NCBI GenBank assembly: GCA_029255685.2 | Contig: CM055313.2 | Span: 21,615,079-21,679,078 of the forward strand | Reading direction: 5' to 3' | Source of the DNA: Silene conica | Lineage: Eukaryota; Streptophyta; Magnoliopsida; Caryophyllales; Caryophyllaceae | DNA length: 64,000 nucleotides | In this document: positions 10,682-22,691 of the stretch, piece after piece | Position numbering within the stretch: position 1 is the first letter of the stretch | Layout of the letters: each line of letters opens with the position of its first letter | Made by a program: the position numbers and the translations under genes | The notes under the pieces: model-generated | What the model was told of the DNA's origin: nothing | Databases searched by the model: none | The model's input: the letters and a program-made list of their open reading frames with translations, nothing else

Positions 10682-11741
10682 TGTAACACCCCTCGTTTGT
10701 GTATGCTGAATTGTGAACCAACTCGGCCGAATAGGTCCAACTCGGCCGAGTCAGACGTACTCGACCGAGTGAGTTGAACTCGACCGAGTGAGCCTTATCA
10801 GTTACTGCTCCGCGGTTATTATAAAAAGTTAACCGAGGGTAAAACCTCGTTTTACCTAAATCAGAAAAGAAAAACCTGTAACCCTAATTCTTCCCCCTCA
10901 AGCCCTTCAATCATTTTAAGGTGTTTAGCAAGGAGTTAGTCGCGCCGATCATCTACCTAGTCCGTATTACGTCAAGTAATAAGTACCGTTCTATCGTTGT
11001 GTATCATAGATTTATGTTGATTAGTGAAGTAATTTCCATTTGTATAATCCTTAGGAGGAGAATTCGTAGAAGAGCGTCGGTAGGATTTTTGTGCTTCCTT
11101 TTTCCGCTGCGAATATTGTTGAGGTAGGGTTTCCCTCCTCAGCTCTGTATAATGTTGATTGTGATGGTACTGTTGTGTTAATGTATATCCTTATGTTATT
11201 ATATATTGTTGAGACCGATATGGTAATGTGTGAGACCGTTGCGGGGAACGGATATCTCTCCGAGGGACCGCCACGGGGAGGATGTGCACATTTATGGTCT
11301 AGGTACCTACTTGCTGCGGTAAGTGGGGGAATCAGTCTGATGATATTGTGTAACAATGGTAACAATGATAGTAATGTTGTTATGTTGCATTTGACATGTA
11401 TCAGTTGCGTTATTTCAGTTGTTGACACTTGTTGTGGTTTGACTGTGCTGATCCACGTGTTGGTGAGCAGAGTCTCAGGTACGTAGATGAGTTGCTTGCT
11501 GACTCGGGAGGAGGGATGATCATTAGTGTCAAATCCATGAGTCTAGCTTCCGCTTGTAGTTGATGACAGTTTTGATAGAATTTTGATAGACGATGTATTT
11601 CATTACATTCACTGTTTAACTACACTTTTATATAATGTTGCTTGAATTATTATCTTTTACTATGCCTCAGAAAACTGAGATGGTGATGCTCTCATGATCC
11701 AATGGTCCTACTTAAAGGTCTTGGGGTATGAGGGTGTCACA
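10682..11741 (+). repeat. Solo LTR of a Ty3/gypsy-type element
   Basis: Begins TGTAACACCCCTCG and ends GAGGGTGTCACA, flanked by the 5-bp target duplication CCCAC (10677-10681 and 11742-11746). No primer site or polypurine tract adjoins it, as expected after recombination between two LTRs. Three to four copies of an ACTCGGCCGAGT-like palindrome lie at 10730-10790. A TATA-like TTATAAAAAG follows at about 10820. Confidence 0.85.
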
Positions 11742-11785
11742 CCCACTCCTACCAATAACACACATCACCACAAACAACCACTTAT

Positions 11786-12275
11786 CTACCGGCGGTGGTG
11801 ATGGTGGTGGAGGTGTCATGGCGACAATGGTGGTGGAGTTGTCAAGGCGGTGGTGACAGGGTCATGGCGGCAGTGGTGGTGGTCACAGCGGTGGTGGTCA
11901 CGATGGTGATAGTAGTGGGGTGTCATGACAGTGGTGGCAGTGGTGGCGATGGTGGTGGTAGAGATGTCATGGCGGTGACGGTGATGGTGGTAGCAATGGT
12001 CACGACGGTGATGGTGGTGGATTGTCATGGCAGTAATGATGGTGAGGGTGTCATGGCGGCAGCGGCAGTGGTGATCATGACGGTGATGGTAGTGGTAGAG
12101 ATATCATGGCGGTGGCGATGGTGGCGATGGTCACGACAGTATTTATGGTGGGGTGTCATGGTAGTGATGGTGGTGAGGGTGTCATGACGGTGGTAGCGGG
12201 GTCATGGTGATGGTGGCGGTGTAGTGGTGGGGGTGGTAGCGGCGGTGGCGGTGCTGATGATGGTTTGGTGGTGGC
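11786..12275 (+). repeat. GGTGGTGATGG-type simple repeat
   Basis: About 490 bp of strand-biased G/T-rich low-complexity sequence built from GGTGGT, GATGGT and GTCATGGCGG units. Open frames across it encode only Val/Met/Trp or His-rich runs and are not considered coding. Confidence 0.85.
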
Positions 12276-12484
12276 TATTGTAGTGATAGTTGCAAGTGTA
12301 ATGGTAGGTGATGAAAGTTATTGAAGTATAACAAGAGTAATGAAATCTTATACTCTAAGGGTAAAGAATTAGATGGATTGAGGCCCTGAGGCGGTAAGGA
12401 GGTGAGTTTCATTCCTTTTGTTTGTGTCAAACAAGAAGTAATAAAGGAAATGAGTAACTTTATTTGTCTTTCCCTTTTTTATAT

Positions 12485-12680
12485 CACAAATTCTTATTTG
12501 CAACGACACTATCCGTCGCAAGCTTGTAACAGATACCGTTTCCTCTCACAAAATACCCATTTTTTCTCTCTCTCCAACACTATTCATGTGGTCCCCTTTC
12601 TCCACTAACCAATTTTCTATCCATTTTATCTCACAAAATATCCGTCACAAATGGTGACCCGTCGCAAGCAAGACTTACTG
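12485..12680 (-). mobile_element. 196-bp MULE-type MITE, copy 4 (reverse)
   Basis: Reverse copy of the family at 7576, 8870 and 9219. The 9-bp target duplication TTTTTATAT is at 12476-12484 and 12681-12689. It is nested within the right part of the hAT-like element 10543-12710. Confidence 0.8.
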
Positions 12681-12710
12681 TTTTTATATACCCATGACCA
12701 AACGCCCCTT

Positions 12711-13563
12711 AAATTATTTTTACCTTAAACTATTAATTAATACTCCGTAGTATTATATGGAGTCTTTATTTACATGTATTATAAGATATATAATTATGTA
12801 GTTAAATCTAGTAAAAAGTTAATGTTGCTTATTTGATCGTTAAGAACTTCTCGAATTCTAATTTTACATGTTAAGTCTTGTTAATGACAATTGACAATCA
12901 TATTTGGTCCACTTTGGCCGATTTGGTCCGATCCGGTCCACAACTTTTTATGGCCCAGACCAGACCAATATTAATACGGTTCGGTCCTCGGTCCACCTTT
13001 TATCCCTTAATTGGTCTTTGGTCCAGAGAGTTTGGTCCGGTCCGGTCCCGGACCAATGAACACCCCTAAATTTGATTGTTTGGTAAATGCTATATTAAAA
13101 CAATAAATTTGAGTTCAATCTACTATTTTTCAATATGTTGTTCTCTCCATTATATTTACCGAGTAGATTGTGAAAAATGAATATGAAATCATTTACGCAT
13201 AGATACAACAATCTATTCACCTAAATCCTGTAATTAATAAACACTTTTATTAAATCTGTTAATTAAAATATACTAGTCAAACTTGTTAATCAAATCTGTC
13301 ATTTATCATTTTGCAATACTCATTACGTCCAATCATCTATATACCTATTTTTATTTTAGGATTTCTCATTTATTTCTTTTTATGTTTTTAAATTGAGAAG
13401 ATTTTTAAGGGTATATATTTGATCAATCAATTACATCATAGTTCGCTTGTGAGCCATTAACTACACTCATCCATTATCGTTCTCTATAATAATTGGTCTC
13501 CTCCTCTTTTTTTTTTCTTTTTTTTTATCTTTATTACTACAACAACAAAAGTTAACAAATGAC
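12711..13563. other. AT-rich intergenic DNA with a degraded GGTCCG-rich repeat
   Basis: No gene is visible. At about 12900-13075 there is a run of GGTCC/GGACC motifs ending AATGAACACCCCTA, which resembles one end of a hAT-type repeat starting TAGGGGTGTTCA. The matching left end was not found, so it is probably truncated. The rest is AT-rich, with a poly-T run near 13507. Confidence 0.4.
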
Positions 13564-13565
13564 TA

Positions 13566-14006
13566 TAGCTCTGCTCTTTCGGCTGAAAGGAGTTGAACTG
13601 AACTAAATTGAACTAAATTAAATGAGACTGAGCTAAATTACACTAAACTTAATGAAATTGAGCTAAAGGTCCTGTTCTTTTGGACTTAAGTTTAACTCAT
13701 TTCAATTCAGTCCAATTTAGCTTCAGTGAATTCAATTCAGCTCTTATCCTCACAAATTAACTCTTATTTTAGTTCAGTTCAGTTCAGCTCAGCTCTATTA
13801 AGTTAAATTCAATTCAGTTCAGCTCCATTCATTTAAGTTCAATTCAGTTTAGATTGTTTCAGTAAAAAAGAATAGGGCCTAAGTGTTAAGTTGTTAAAAG
13901 ATAAACTGAAATGAACTGAATGAAACTATAGTAAACTGAACTGAATAAAATTGAGCTAAACTTTAAATATAATAAGCTTAAATTAAGCCAGAAAGAACAT
14001 GATCTA
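13566..14006. mobile_element. Composite MITE (GTTCTTTC ends) with nested Tourist-like copy
   Basis: The outer ends GCTCTGCTCTTTCGGC and GATCATGTTCTTTCTGGC are imperfect inverted repeats. The inner copy, 13667-13879, has ends AGGTCCTGTTCTTTTGGAC and AGGCCCTATTCTTTT and TAA flanks, as in PIF/Harbinger-type MITEs. Both are filled with short TTCAGTTCAG or CTGAACTGAA runs. The two look like related elements, one inserted in or duplicated within the other. Confidence 0.5.
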
Positions 14007-16012
14007 AGACGAAAGATGCACTAGACAATAACACAATAGAATATGAAGGGAATATTTTTTTTTATAATTTTGTATTTGTTTTTAATATATACAATAGGTG
14101 GATAGCACTAGAACTCAACGATATACGATGTGTAAAGGGACATGTTTAGAAATTATAGTTTTATTTACGCACTCACTCGTCCCAATTAAGAGTTATCTAT
14201 TGCTTTTACCACAGATGAAGAAAAAAAAAGTTGTCTTGGATTACACAAACCGTAAATACTATTATACAACATGTTACAAGAGTGTTTTACAAGCATAACA
14301 AATCTAACGGAGTTTATGTATATTTTTTCGAGCTATTATAATTTTTTATTTATATTTTAAAATTTTAATGTCAAAATTAAAATATAATAAAGTGTATATA
14401 TACTATTTTTAAGTTTTATTATAACTTTTTAAAACCAATATTTTTATAATGGAGCTCATATTCTTTTAAATAAAGCTCATAATTTATAAGTCTAGCTTAG
14501 TAGCTTCAATAATTCATTATAAAGATCAGATTCCATTCTATACAACCAATACAAGTATACAACTATGAAAAACATCGACAAAATAAAAATAAAAATAGAT
14601 AACTATTAAATAATTTTTACTATAAAATGAAAATTGATACGCGCCTCTATACTTTATTTATGTTCCCACTTTACGGAAATATATCTCAAAAATATTCAGA
14701 AAGTGCGAACATCATTAAAAGCGGAGAGTGTAACATTTTATCTGTCCCGAGGTTATTTTTACGTAACAAGTGATTGAAATTTATATTTGTGTAGATAGGA
14801 ACCCTATTAATCTTGGGAATAGAGCTGATAACTAATGACACGAACTCGACACAAAATTAACGGGTTTGGATTAGACTTAATGACCATTTATGTAAGTGGG
14901 TCGGCACAAACATGACACACTATTTAATTGGGCTGGGTTTGGGCTGAGCTCTCTAAACGCGACCCCGACACGAATAACATGTTTACTAAATCAATTCTAA
15001 TTTTTTTTGATCCGTCATTGCATAAATATACTTAAACTTTTCAAATATGAACATGACACAAAAACCCAACACGAACCCGACATAAAATTAACGGGTTAAG
15101 GTTGAGACTTTATGACCCATTTTGAGAGAGAGTCGACACAAACGCGGCACAAAATTTAATTAAGATTTGGGTTAATACTTGAAAGATTTATGATCCGTTT
15201 ACATGTGACACAAACCCGAATTCGATACCACCGATTTATTTTTCAAGTCTACCGAGGAGGCGAGTAGATTTTGCATGTTTTACGGTGTTGATGGGTGGAT
15301 GCAATTATCAAGTTTGTGAAAGGCACCGCAACAAGAGTTCATTTGGTTAGCTAATGAATGCTATAGAGGTGGCACAAGAGTGGCCTCCTTTTACATTCAA
15401 ATGAAATGATTTCAATCTTGAGAAAAGCATGCCATTCCCTTTAACTTTCTACCGAATGTAAAGTACTATACATAAATCATGGAGGTCCCATGTGTTACTT
15501 CTAGCCTTCTACTTACCCGCACCACCTATATGCAAACGTGATATTATAATACACACTTTCATTTACATAGTACAGAAATCTACTTTCGAAAGATTATTTA
15601 ATTGCTTTTAAATTAAGTTTGTTAATTTATATTGACGACCTTTTCATTCCAAAAGACGATAATGCCAATTGCACAATAACATTACCTTCTCTCCCTAAAC
15701 TATCTTCTCTCGAATTTTAGTAAAAACCAATCTCTATATCTATCTGTTCTATACTTCTATAGCTATATATCTATCTGTATCTATATTCTATATCCTATTT
15801 ATTAAAGCAACAACCACTGAGCTGATGTGTCGCTCTGTGGTTAAAAATGCGTTATTTTTATTTTATTTTATGTAGGCTCCACCTTGTCCCCCACCTCCTA
15901 TCCCATTTTTTTTGCTTTTACATAGATAATTTGTGATACAACAATCAAGTTGAACAATCGTATATTGACTAATACTTAAAAGCAAACCTGCTAATTTTGT
16001 AGATACAATATA
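14007..16012. other. AT-rich intergenic DNA
   Basis: No convincing gene. At about 14819-15235 a diverged repeat is built of ACACGAACCCGACAC and ATTAACGGGTT words. At 15736-15830 TCTATATCTATC-type sequence leads into TTATTAAAGCAACAACCACTGAGC, which resembles a Helitron 5' end, but no certain terminus can be set. The last 5 bp (ATATA, 16008-16012) are the target duplication of the LARD element. Confidence 0.4.
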
Positions 16013-16318
16013 TGTAACACCCCGTATTTTATAATAATGTTTTATTATAAAAGTATTTTATTTAATTAATTATTTCGAAGTTTATAAATGAATTTTGGAA
16101 ATATATATTTATAGCTTCCGTTTCCTATTTTTTTATTATTTTCGTTTTAATCTACTTTTGGATGGGTTAAAATGTCCGTGCACAATTTTATTATTTTAAT
16201 TTGATATTTACTTTTCTATTTCAAGTTCTCTTTACGATTTAATATGACTCAATCGAATTTGTAATCAGATAATCCATTGTATGAGCTAATGGACCAAAAG
16301 CCCATTAGTTAATCTCCT

Positions 16319-16326
16319 TATAAATA
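16319..16326 (+). promoter_or_regulatory. TATA box of LARD LTR
   Basis: TATAAATA in the U3-like part of the LTR, repeated at 22998-23005 in the other LTR. Transcription would begin some 30 bases downstream. Confidence 0.5.
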
Positions 16327-17002
16327 GATTTTAACCTAGCAAGCAACTAGGTCAAAATCCCGCTTTCTTCGTCTTTTCTCTCGTTTGTTCTCTTTTCTCC
16401 TATCGACTTCATTGTTGAATATCTTTCATTCCTCCAAACTCATACATAAATTATATTTTCACAATCCTTGCTCTTACCTTTACAATATTTTATATTCAAA
16501 ATATTTTATTGAGAATTATTTGTATGGACCTTTAGACCTACGTTTTGGGTCTCTTGTTTTGTGGGTAAAGAAGAAGATGTCTTTCCTTTGGCGTTTTCGA
16601 AAGAGTTATTGTTCGTACAATTTCTATCTCAAGTATTTGGATTTCCTCTTTCTTTAAAGTTAATTTTTGGGGTTATTGACACGTGTTGGAGACAAGACTT
16701 GGTTGGTCGTATTCTTTATGGACGTTTTCATTAATTGCCAAAAAGGTAACTAGGTGTTTCTCTTTTAATTGTGTTTATGCCAATTGATGTGATTAATATG
16801 ATTTAATGATTGTTTGTACGATTAGTACATGTTTGATTATTTATTGTCATGAATTAATTGTGCTTCATATATTTACGTATGTCTTATTATCTTAATTATG
16901 GATTATAATGTGTTGATAAGTCGTTATAGGTGTCGTGTGCGCAACTAGGGTTCGCGAGGAAAACCCTAGATGGCGACACGGCTAATGGCCAAGAGCGTTG
17001 CT

Positions 17003-17399
17003 CAAGGTTATAGTTGAAGTATGTGTAACTTTGAAAATATGATTCAAGGTTATAACTGAAACTAGTACAACCTTGAGTACGACTCAAAGTTATAGCTGAA
17101 GTTAATATAACTTTGAGTTGCGAGTCAAAGTTATAGTTGATGTCTATATAACTTTGATTGCAAGTTAAAGTTATAGCTGAAGTTAATATAACTTTGGGTT
17201 GCGATCTAAAGTTATAGTTGAGACTAATGTAAACCTGAGGTATGACTCAAGGTTATGGTTGGTGCTAGTATAACTTTAGGTTCATGTTATGGTTTGGCTA
17301 AGGTTACTATAACCTCAAGCCATATGGGGAAGTTATAGTTGAGGTTAGTATAACCTCGCATCCATTACTTATGTTATAGTTAGAGTTACTATAACTTTG
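17003..17399 (+). repeat. Array of about ten short hairpins in LARD 5' LTR
   Basis: About ten successive units, spaced roughly 40-50 bp. Each begins CAAAGTTATAG or CAAGGTTATAG and ends TATAACTTTG or a close variant, so each can form a 9-10-bp stem around a loop of about 11 bases. Several units show paired changes on both arms. The copy in the 3' LTR is at 23710-24106. Confidence 0.8.
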
Positions 17400-18012
17400 G
17401 TTGTTTATACTTAATTCACATGTTGAGTTGTGTTCAGTGATTGTATAATATTGTGTTTGCATATGTCGTTGGATACTTCTATGCATTTGATATTAGGACA
17501 GTCTGTTATGATGTTCTACTGGTTTGAGTCGTGATGGTATTCACGCATGTTAGTACAGTCAGTTATACTGTGCATTGTTGTTTGCTAGTTTGAATAGATG
17601 ACGGTAGTATCAGTTATATACTATCGGAATGAACTAACGCCACCCATTGATGTGGGATTTATTTTGGTCTATGTTCGGGGGTGGCCAGATTCGTCAGTTA
17701 TACGTTCTGGGTCCCGAGTGTCGTTCGGTGTACAGTTATTGCATCGAGAGGTCTGGCCAGGTCTTAGACATATAGGCAGTGGTTATACGCTATACATAGT
17801 ACCGTGGAGGCAGTGGTTATACGCTCCACACCGGGATGGAGGCAGTGGTTATACGCTCCGTCAGCTAGAGGCAGTGGTTATACGCTCTGGCAAGTTAGAG
17901 GCAGTGGTTATACGCTCTAACGGGCGTTCACTCTATTCGCTATGCTTTGATGATAGCTTTGTGCCTTCGGTTGCGATGGATTGCGTGTCACCATTTTCGC
18001 TATGCTTTAATG

Positions 18013-18661
18013 TAGACCTGATCATGGGCCGGGCCGGGCCGGGTTTGGGTCGGGCCCGTGTTAAATAAACGGCCCAAATACACGGGCCGGGCCGGGCCAA
18101 AACGATGGGCCAAATTTCTTGGCGCAAGCCCGCAATTGTTCGGGCTATAACGGGCCTCGGGCCAAAATGGGCCAAAACGTGCCAAAATAATATAATACGA
18201 AACAATCGACAAAATCGTTATGTGAACAAACTATTAGCAACGAAATAAAATTTTCAAGTCTTAGGTATTTGACTTCGACTCTTTTGGTAGGAGAACCATC
18301 CATAGTACCATACATAATTTATTAGTTGACAAAAAATGAATAGTATTAAGCAAAGGTGTACGATAAAAATAAAAATATCTGCGAAATTGATAATTCGATG
18401 CATTAGTGATATAAGATTATTAATATGATGTGATATACGATTCCAACTTTTGAATTTTTTTCTTTTTAAAAAAATAATTTCGGGTCGGGCCGGGCCAAAA
18501 ATCGGGCCTTTAGGTTGGCCCAAACCCGACCCTATATTTATATCGGACTTATTTTGGGCCGGGCCACGGGCTTTTTGGGCCAAACTATTAGGCCCAAACC
18601 CGAGAAAAAATCGGGCTGGGCCGGGTCGGGCCATCGGGCCTGGGCCATTTGATCGCCTCTA
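18013..18661. mobile_element. hAT-like non-autonomous element inside LARD LTR
   Basis: Terminal inverted repeats TAGACCTGATCATGGGCC and TAGAGGCGATCAAATGGCC. The 8-bp target duplication CTTTAATG is at 18005-18012 and 18662-18669. The uninterrupted empty site, with a single CTTTAATG, is in the 3' LTR near 24680. Both sub-terminal regions are rich in GGGCCGGGCC words in opposite orientation. 649 bp, no transposase. Confidence 0.92.
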
Positions 18662-19278
18662 CTTTAATGCTAGCATTGTGCCTTACGTTACTATGAGTCG
18701 TGAGTTACTTGAGTTGTAAGTGTTCATGGTCTAGTGGTCGCATATGGTCTAGGTTCGTTGGTTTCATTTGTCTGGTGGCGAGAATATCATAGTATGGTAA
18801 GTTTGTTTTCATGTCACGTTGTGCTGTATCCTCACATGATTCTCGTAATATGTCTTCAAATGAAGGTAAGTTTGATCTGATTGGTCTTTCGTGAGTATAG
18901 ATGAATCTCGCATGTTTACTAGTTTTGCATTTCAACTGTTATTGATTGTTGGTTACATTCAATTGTTGTAAACATGACTGGGAGAGCATCTAGTTACTCC
19001 CGACTGATTGTCGACCCCCTTCTCAGGTTGTTCAGGTTGTTGCTGTTTGGTTGATGCTTGCTTGGGTAACGTGCGAAGCGAGCTTAATAATTTGTTTAGG
19101 ACTTTTGCTTTAAGTTTTTAAGAACCTTTGAATGATGTATTAGTTTGGTTTTCGATTTGAGTATCGATCCGGATTTGGGTAAGGTGTTTCCGCCACCTTA
19201 ACCCAGTTATCATTGAGTTATACTCTGACATTCTTTTATATTATGTTTTTCCTTTGTTTTATAATCCGGGTTGTTACA

Positions 19279-22200
19279 GTTGGTATCAGAGCGGACACGC
19301 TCCCAACTCTCGCGTAGTTTCTGACTAAAATAAAATCGACTTAGTAAATGAGTGAGAGTAAATGGGGTAGAAATAATTAAGGACTTGTTTGTTTACATCT
19401 TAACGTTTCATATCGTTGTTAATTATAGTACATGTATTGTTCATCTACTTATTTGTTTATGCCTTAATATTTCGCATAGTTGTTAATTGTTTTACATGTG
19501 TGCTCATGTATTTGTGGGTTGTCCTTAACATTTTATATCGTTACATAATGTATTGAATGTATCATTCATCTACTTGTTTTATTATGCGTTGATGTTTCGT
19601 ATATTTATTAATTGTGTTATTTGTGTTGTTCATGCGATTGTGCATTTATACATTGAGGTTTTGCATCGTTATCAATTGTATTGCATGTTTTCTCATATAT
19701 TTGTTTGTTTATGTCTTAATGTTCATCGTTATTAATTCTATCAAATTTATAGTTTATATATTGTGTCGTTTATGACTTGATGTTTTCGTCATTACAAAAA
19801 GTGTTGTTCATTTTTAATTTTTCTGAGCATGCTTTATCGATTTTTAAAGATGGTCAATTTTGAAAATGTCCTTTGCATGTTACGTCTTACATGTCGCGCA
19901 TTTTGGTTATATGTTGGTTAAAACTTTTTTCTTGATAACCCGAGCTTTACTCTTATCGTACTTTCATCCTTTTGGATCATTTGGTGACATCGTCCTTGTT
20001 TGAGGTGATTTTTGAGGTTGATCCCCTTGTGGTTTCTTGAGGCATCAAGTTGGGATTGTTTGGCAAGTTGGGATGTTCAAGTATGAAAGAAAAATGCATT
20101 TAAGAGTTTGCTAACGAGGGAGCTTACTTTGGATTTGAGGTTGTTAAGGAGAAGTTTACTTTGGGATTAGAGGTCATTGAGATGAACTTGATTTTGGGAA
20201 TAGTTGATATTAGGATGAAAGCTCATTTGAGATAAGTGAATGTTAAGTTCTTTGTGTGCTTGCGGAATTCCTTATTGAGGATAGAGGGTGAGTGAATGAT
20301 ATGTGGCATAAGACGTTTAATTGTGGTTTTATAGTTTTAATGGAAGTGGGAGACATAATGAGTGGATTTATCTTATGATATGATTTGGGAATATCGAGGC
20401 TTATGCCCTTAATGGTTGGAATTTTGGATTTTTGTCTTGTGTTAAAGGAAAGTTATGCGAGTTATTTATGGATCGAGGATGGAATGCTGGAAACGGTTTG
20501 AATGTTATCATGGAGTTTAGACTGAGCACGTTGGGAATTTGGAGAATATGTTTATCTTTAATAATTGATATATGATATTTTAGGAATATGAATCGTTGAT
20601 GATTTTTAGTGAGTTATGAAAGATTATGAATTATCCGTTGAGGAGATATTGACTGATCGTACATATTAAAGGATTGAGTGAATGAGATGAATTGTAATTT
20701 ATGGGCTTGTGAGATGTTAATGTTAAAGTGTTCTAGCGTTGACTTGGTGAACGACGATGTTGACGATGATTATAATGGATCGAGGCGTTCATCTTTTGAG
20801 GGTATAGAGATTGATATGGATTGACTATTTAAGTGTGATTAGATGGAGTTATTGAGAGTGGAAGGACTTGAGAGTTGATGGTCTTGAAAGTTGATGATCT
20901 TGAGAGTTGATAATTTGAGGAATGTAGTTAGTGATGATAAAGGGCCAGTTATATAGATATTTGTTGGTGTTGAGGTATTATGGAGATATGATGAAAGGAT
21001 GTTTCGAGACGTTGTGACCTTGAGTGATGATTGTACGAGAATTGTAAGACCTTGGTTATCGGGCTTTATTTATCTTATCTTAAGGTGTCGTCTTGGTGTT
21101 TATAAATTTGTTTTGAAGCTATTCTTGTCATCCTTGCACGTGTCGACCATACCTCTTCTATTTGAGCCTTTAGACCAAAAGTTTCTTGTTTATCTTTGTC
21201 CTCTGTCTATTTTTTCTATTGTTACTCTCTATTTGTCACTTATTTCAACTCCAGTTCCTTCTTCTTTGAACTTTTATTTGTAATTATCCTCTTTACATTG
21301 ATTTCTTATCGAGCTTCTACTTTCTAAATCTATGTTTTCGTTTGTTTTGTGGTATTGCACAAATATATTTTGTTTTGGTTTATAAGTTCTTTATTCTTTT
21401 ATGGTAACTTGAAGATGTTTTAAATATCTTTAGAGCTACTTGTGATCATCTCATAGTGGAAGCTTGAATCCTTTCGTGAGGAATGTTAGATCTTTGAGTT
21501 TGATGTTTGGCTATTGGACATTGAGAGCATAGTGACATTTGGGAATGAGTGTATGAATTAGGATTCCATATAAAGTTTTGGAGAAAGAGTATTAAAGGAC
21601 TTATATGAGGTTTAGAAGTTTGAGGATGTTATTAGTTTGATGGACATAGCTTTATACAATGTTTTGGTGGATTCTTAATGGTAAGATGATACTCATGGAT
21701 AGTAAACCATGACTATGAATTGAGGTTATAAGTTTTGTTTTTATATAAGTATGGGTGATAAGATTTGTATAGTGATGTTGTTACGCTTTGATGGAATGCG
21801 TTGTTGATGATAAGTGTTCAAAAGAGAATGATTTAGATCTTGCGAGTGTGACCGATGATGAGGTGATGAGATTGAGGTTTGAGATTGATGACTTTGGATA
21901 CTAGACATATATCGAGGATTATCGAGAGTTTATATTATGCCTTTTTTAGGTTAAGAGTTGTATATGAAAGTAAGCACTACCAACTTTGAGGAAATTATGG
22001 TAGCAATAATGTTAATGGCACTCGTGAATAGAAGAGTTGCTTATTTGGAAGAGTTTCATGGCTTTGAGATTATTTGTTTGAGGTTTTGGTCAATGCCGGA
22101 TTTATGTGGTGAATGGTAAACAAGAATTGAAGTTTTTGTTGAAAGTTATTTGGACTTGGAGAAATAGTAATAAGGTTTTGAGAGGTTATATATGTTGTTT

Positions 22201-22691
22201 AATGATGGTGGAGTAATGTTTGGTATACGAGGACTAGAAGTTAGATAGTTCATAAGATGAAAGAGTACACATTGATGAGTATACTACTTAATGGTTTTGA
22301 GTGAGCCTGGCGAAAGTGAGACAACCTTTGATGTTTTAATATGTGAGATATAATGGATTTTATGAGTGTAACCCGCATGCTTAAAGGTGATGCATGTGTG
22401 AAAATATTGTGGTTTCGTGATAACTAAATCGTATTGAGATATATGATTATTTTGGGTTGTGATAGTATGAGTTTGATATTTTTTTTGAGGTTGTATAGTG
22501 TGTGAAGATGATAATAATATTGAGGACGTGTGATATCTCTTTATGGTTTGAGTGTTGCTAAGGATCAGAGTGCGCAGCGGTTAGGATTCCGAGATGACTT
22601 CGTTGATGATCACTTGTAATTCTTACCTTGTTTTGATCTTATGTTTGAAATTCAAGTTTCGAGGACGAAACTTCTTTTTAGGGGGTTAGAT
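19279..22691 (+). other. LARD internal region, non-coding
   Basis: 3.4 kb with the primer site at its left end and a purine tract at its right end. No frame carries gag, protease, reverse transcriptase or integrase motifs, and the longest frames are short and unremarkable. A short run of GAGAGTTGATGATCTT-like repeats lies at 20870-20920. Confidence 0.75.

Larger units (their letters stand above)
10543..12710. mobile_element. hAT-like element with nested solo LTR and MITE
   Basis: Terminal inverted repeats TAGGGGACGTTTGGTTA (left) and AAGGGGCGTTTGGTCA (right, inverted). The flanks AAATTAAT (10535-10542) and AAATTATT (12711-12718) are an 8-bp duplication with one mismatch. No transposase ORF is left. 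It holds a solo LTR (10682-11741), a GGT-rich simple repeat (11786-12275) and a MITE (12485-12680). Removing the solo LTR and the MITE leaves roughly 0.9 kb. Confidence 0.6.
16013..19278 (+). repeat. LARD 5' LTR (3,266 bp, carries insertion)
   Basis: Holds a TATA box (TATAAATA, 16319-16326), a hairpin array (17003-17399), five units of a GAGGCAGTGGTTATACGCT minisatellite (17774-17921) and the hAT-like insertion 18013-18661. It lacks about 28 bp near 16363 that are present in the 3' LTR. Confidence 0.88.

Noticed and set aside
11795..12187. Long open frames (Val/Met/Trp-rich, and His-rich on the other strand) at 11795-12187
   Set aside because: They are translations of a GGTGGT/GATGGT simple repeat without any domain or codon-like composition.
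16385..18068. Frames in the LARD LTRs (90-156 residues), repeated at 23053-24737
   Set aside because: Duplicated because the LTRs are duplicated; broken up by the hairpin and minisatellite arrays; no known motif.
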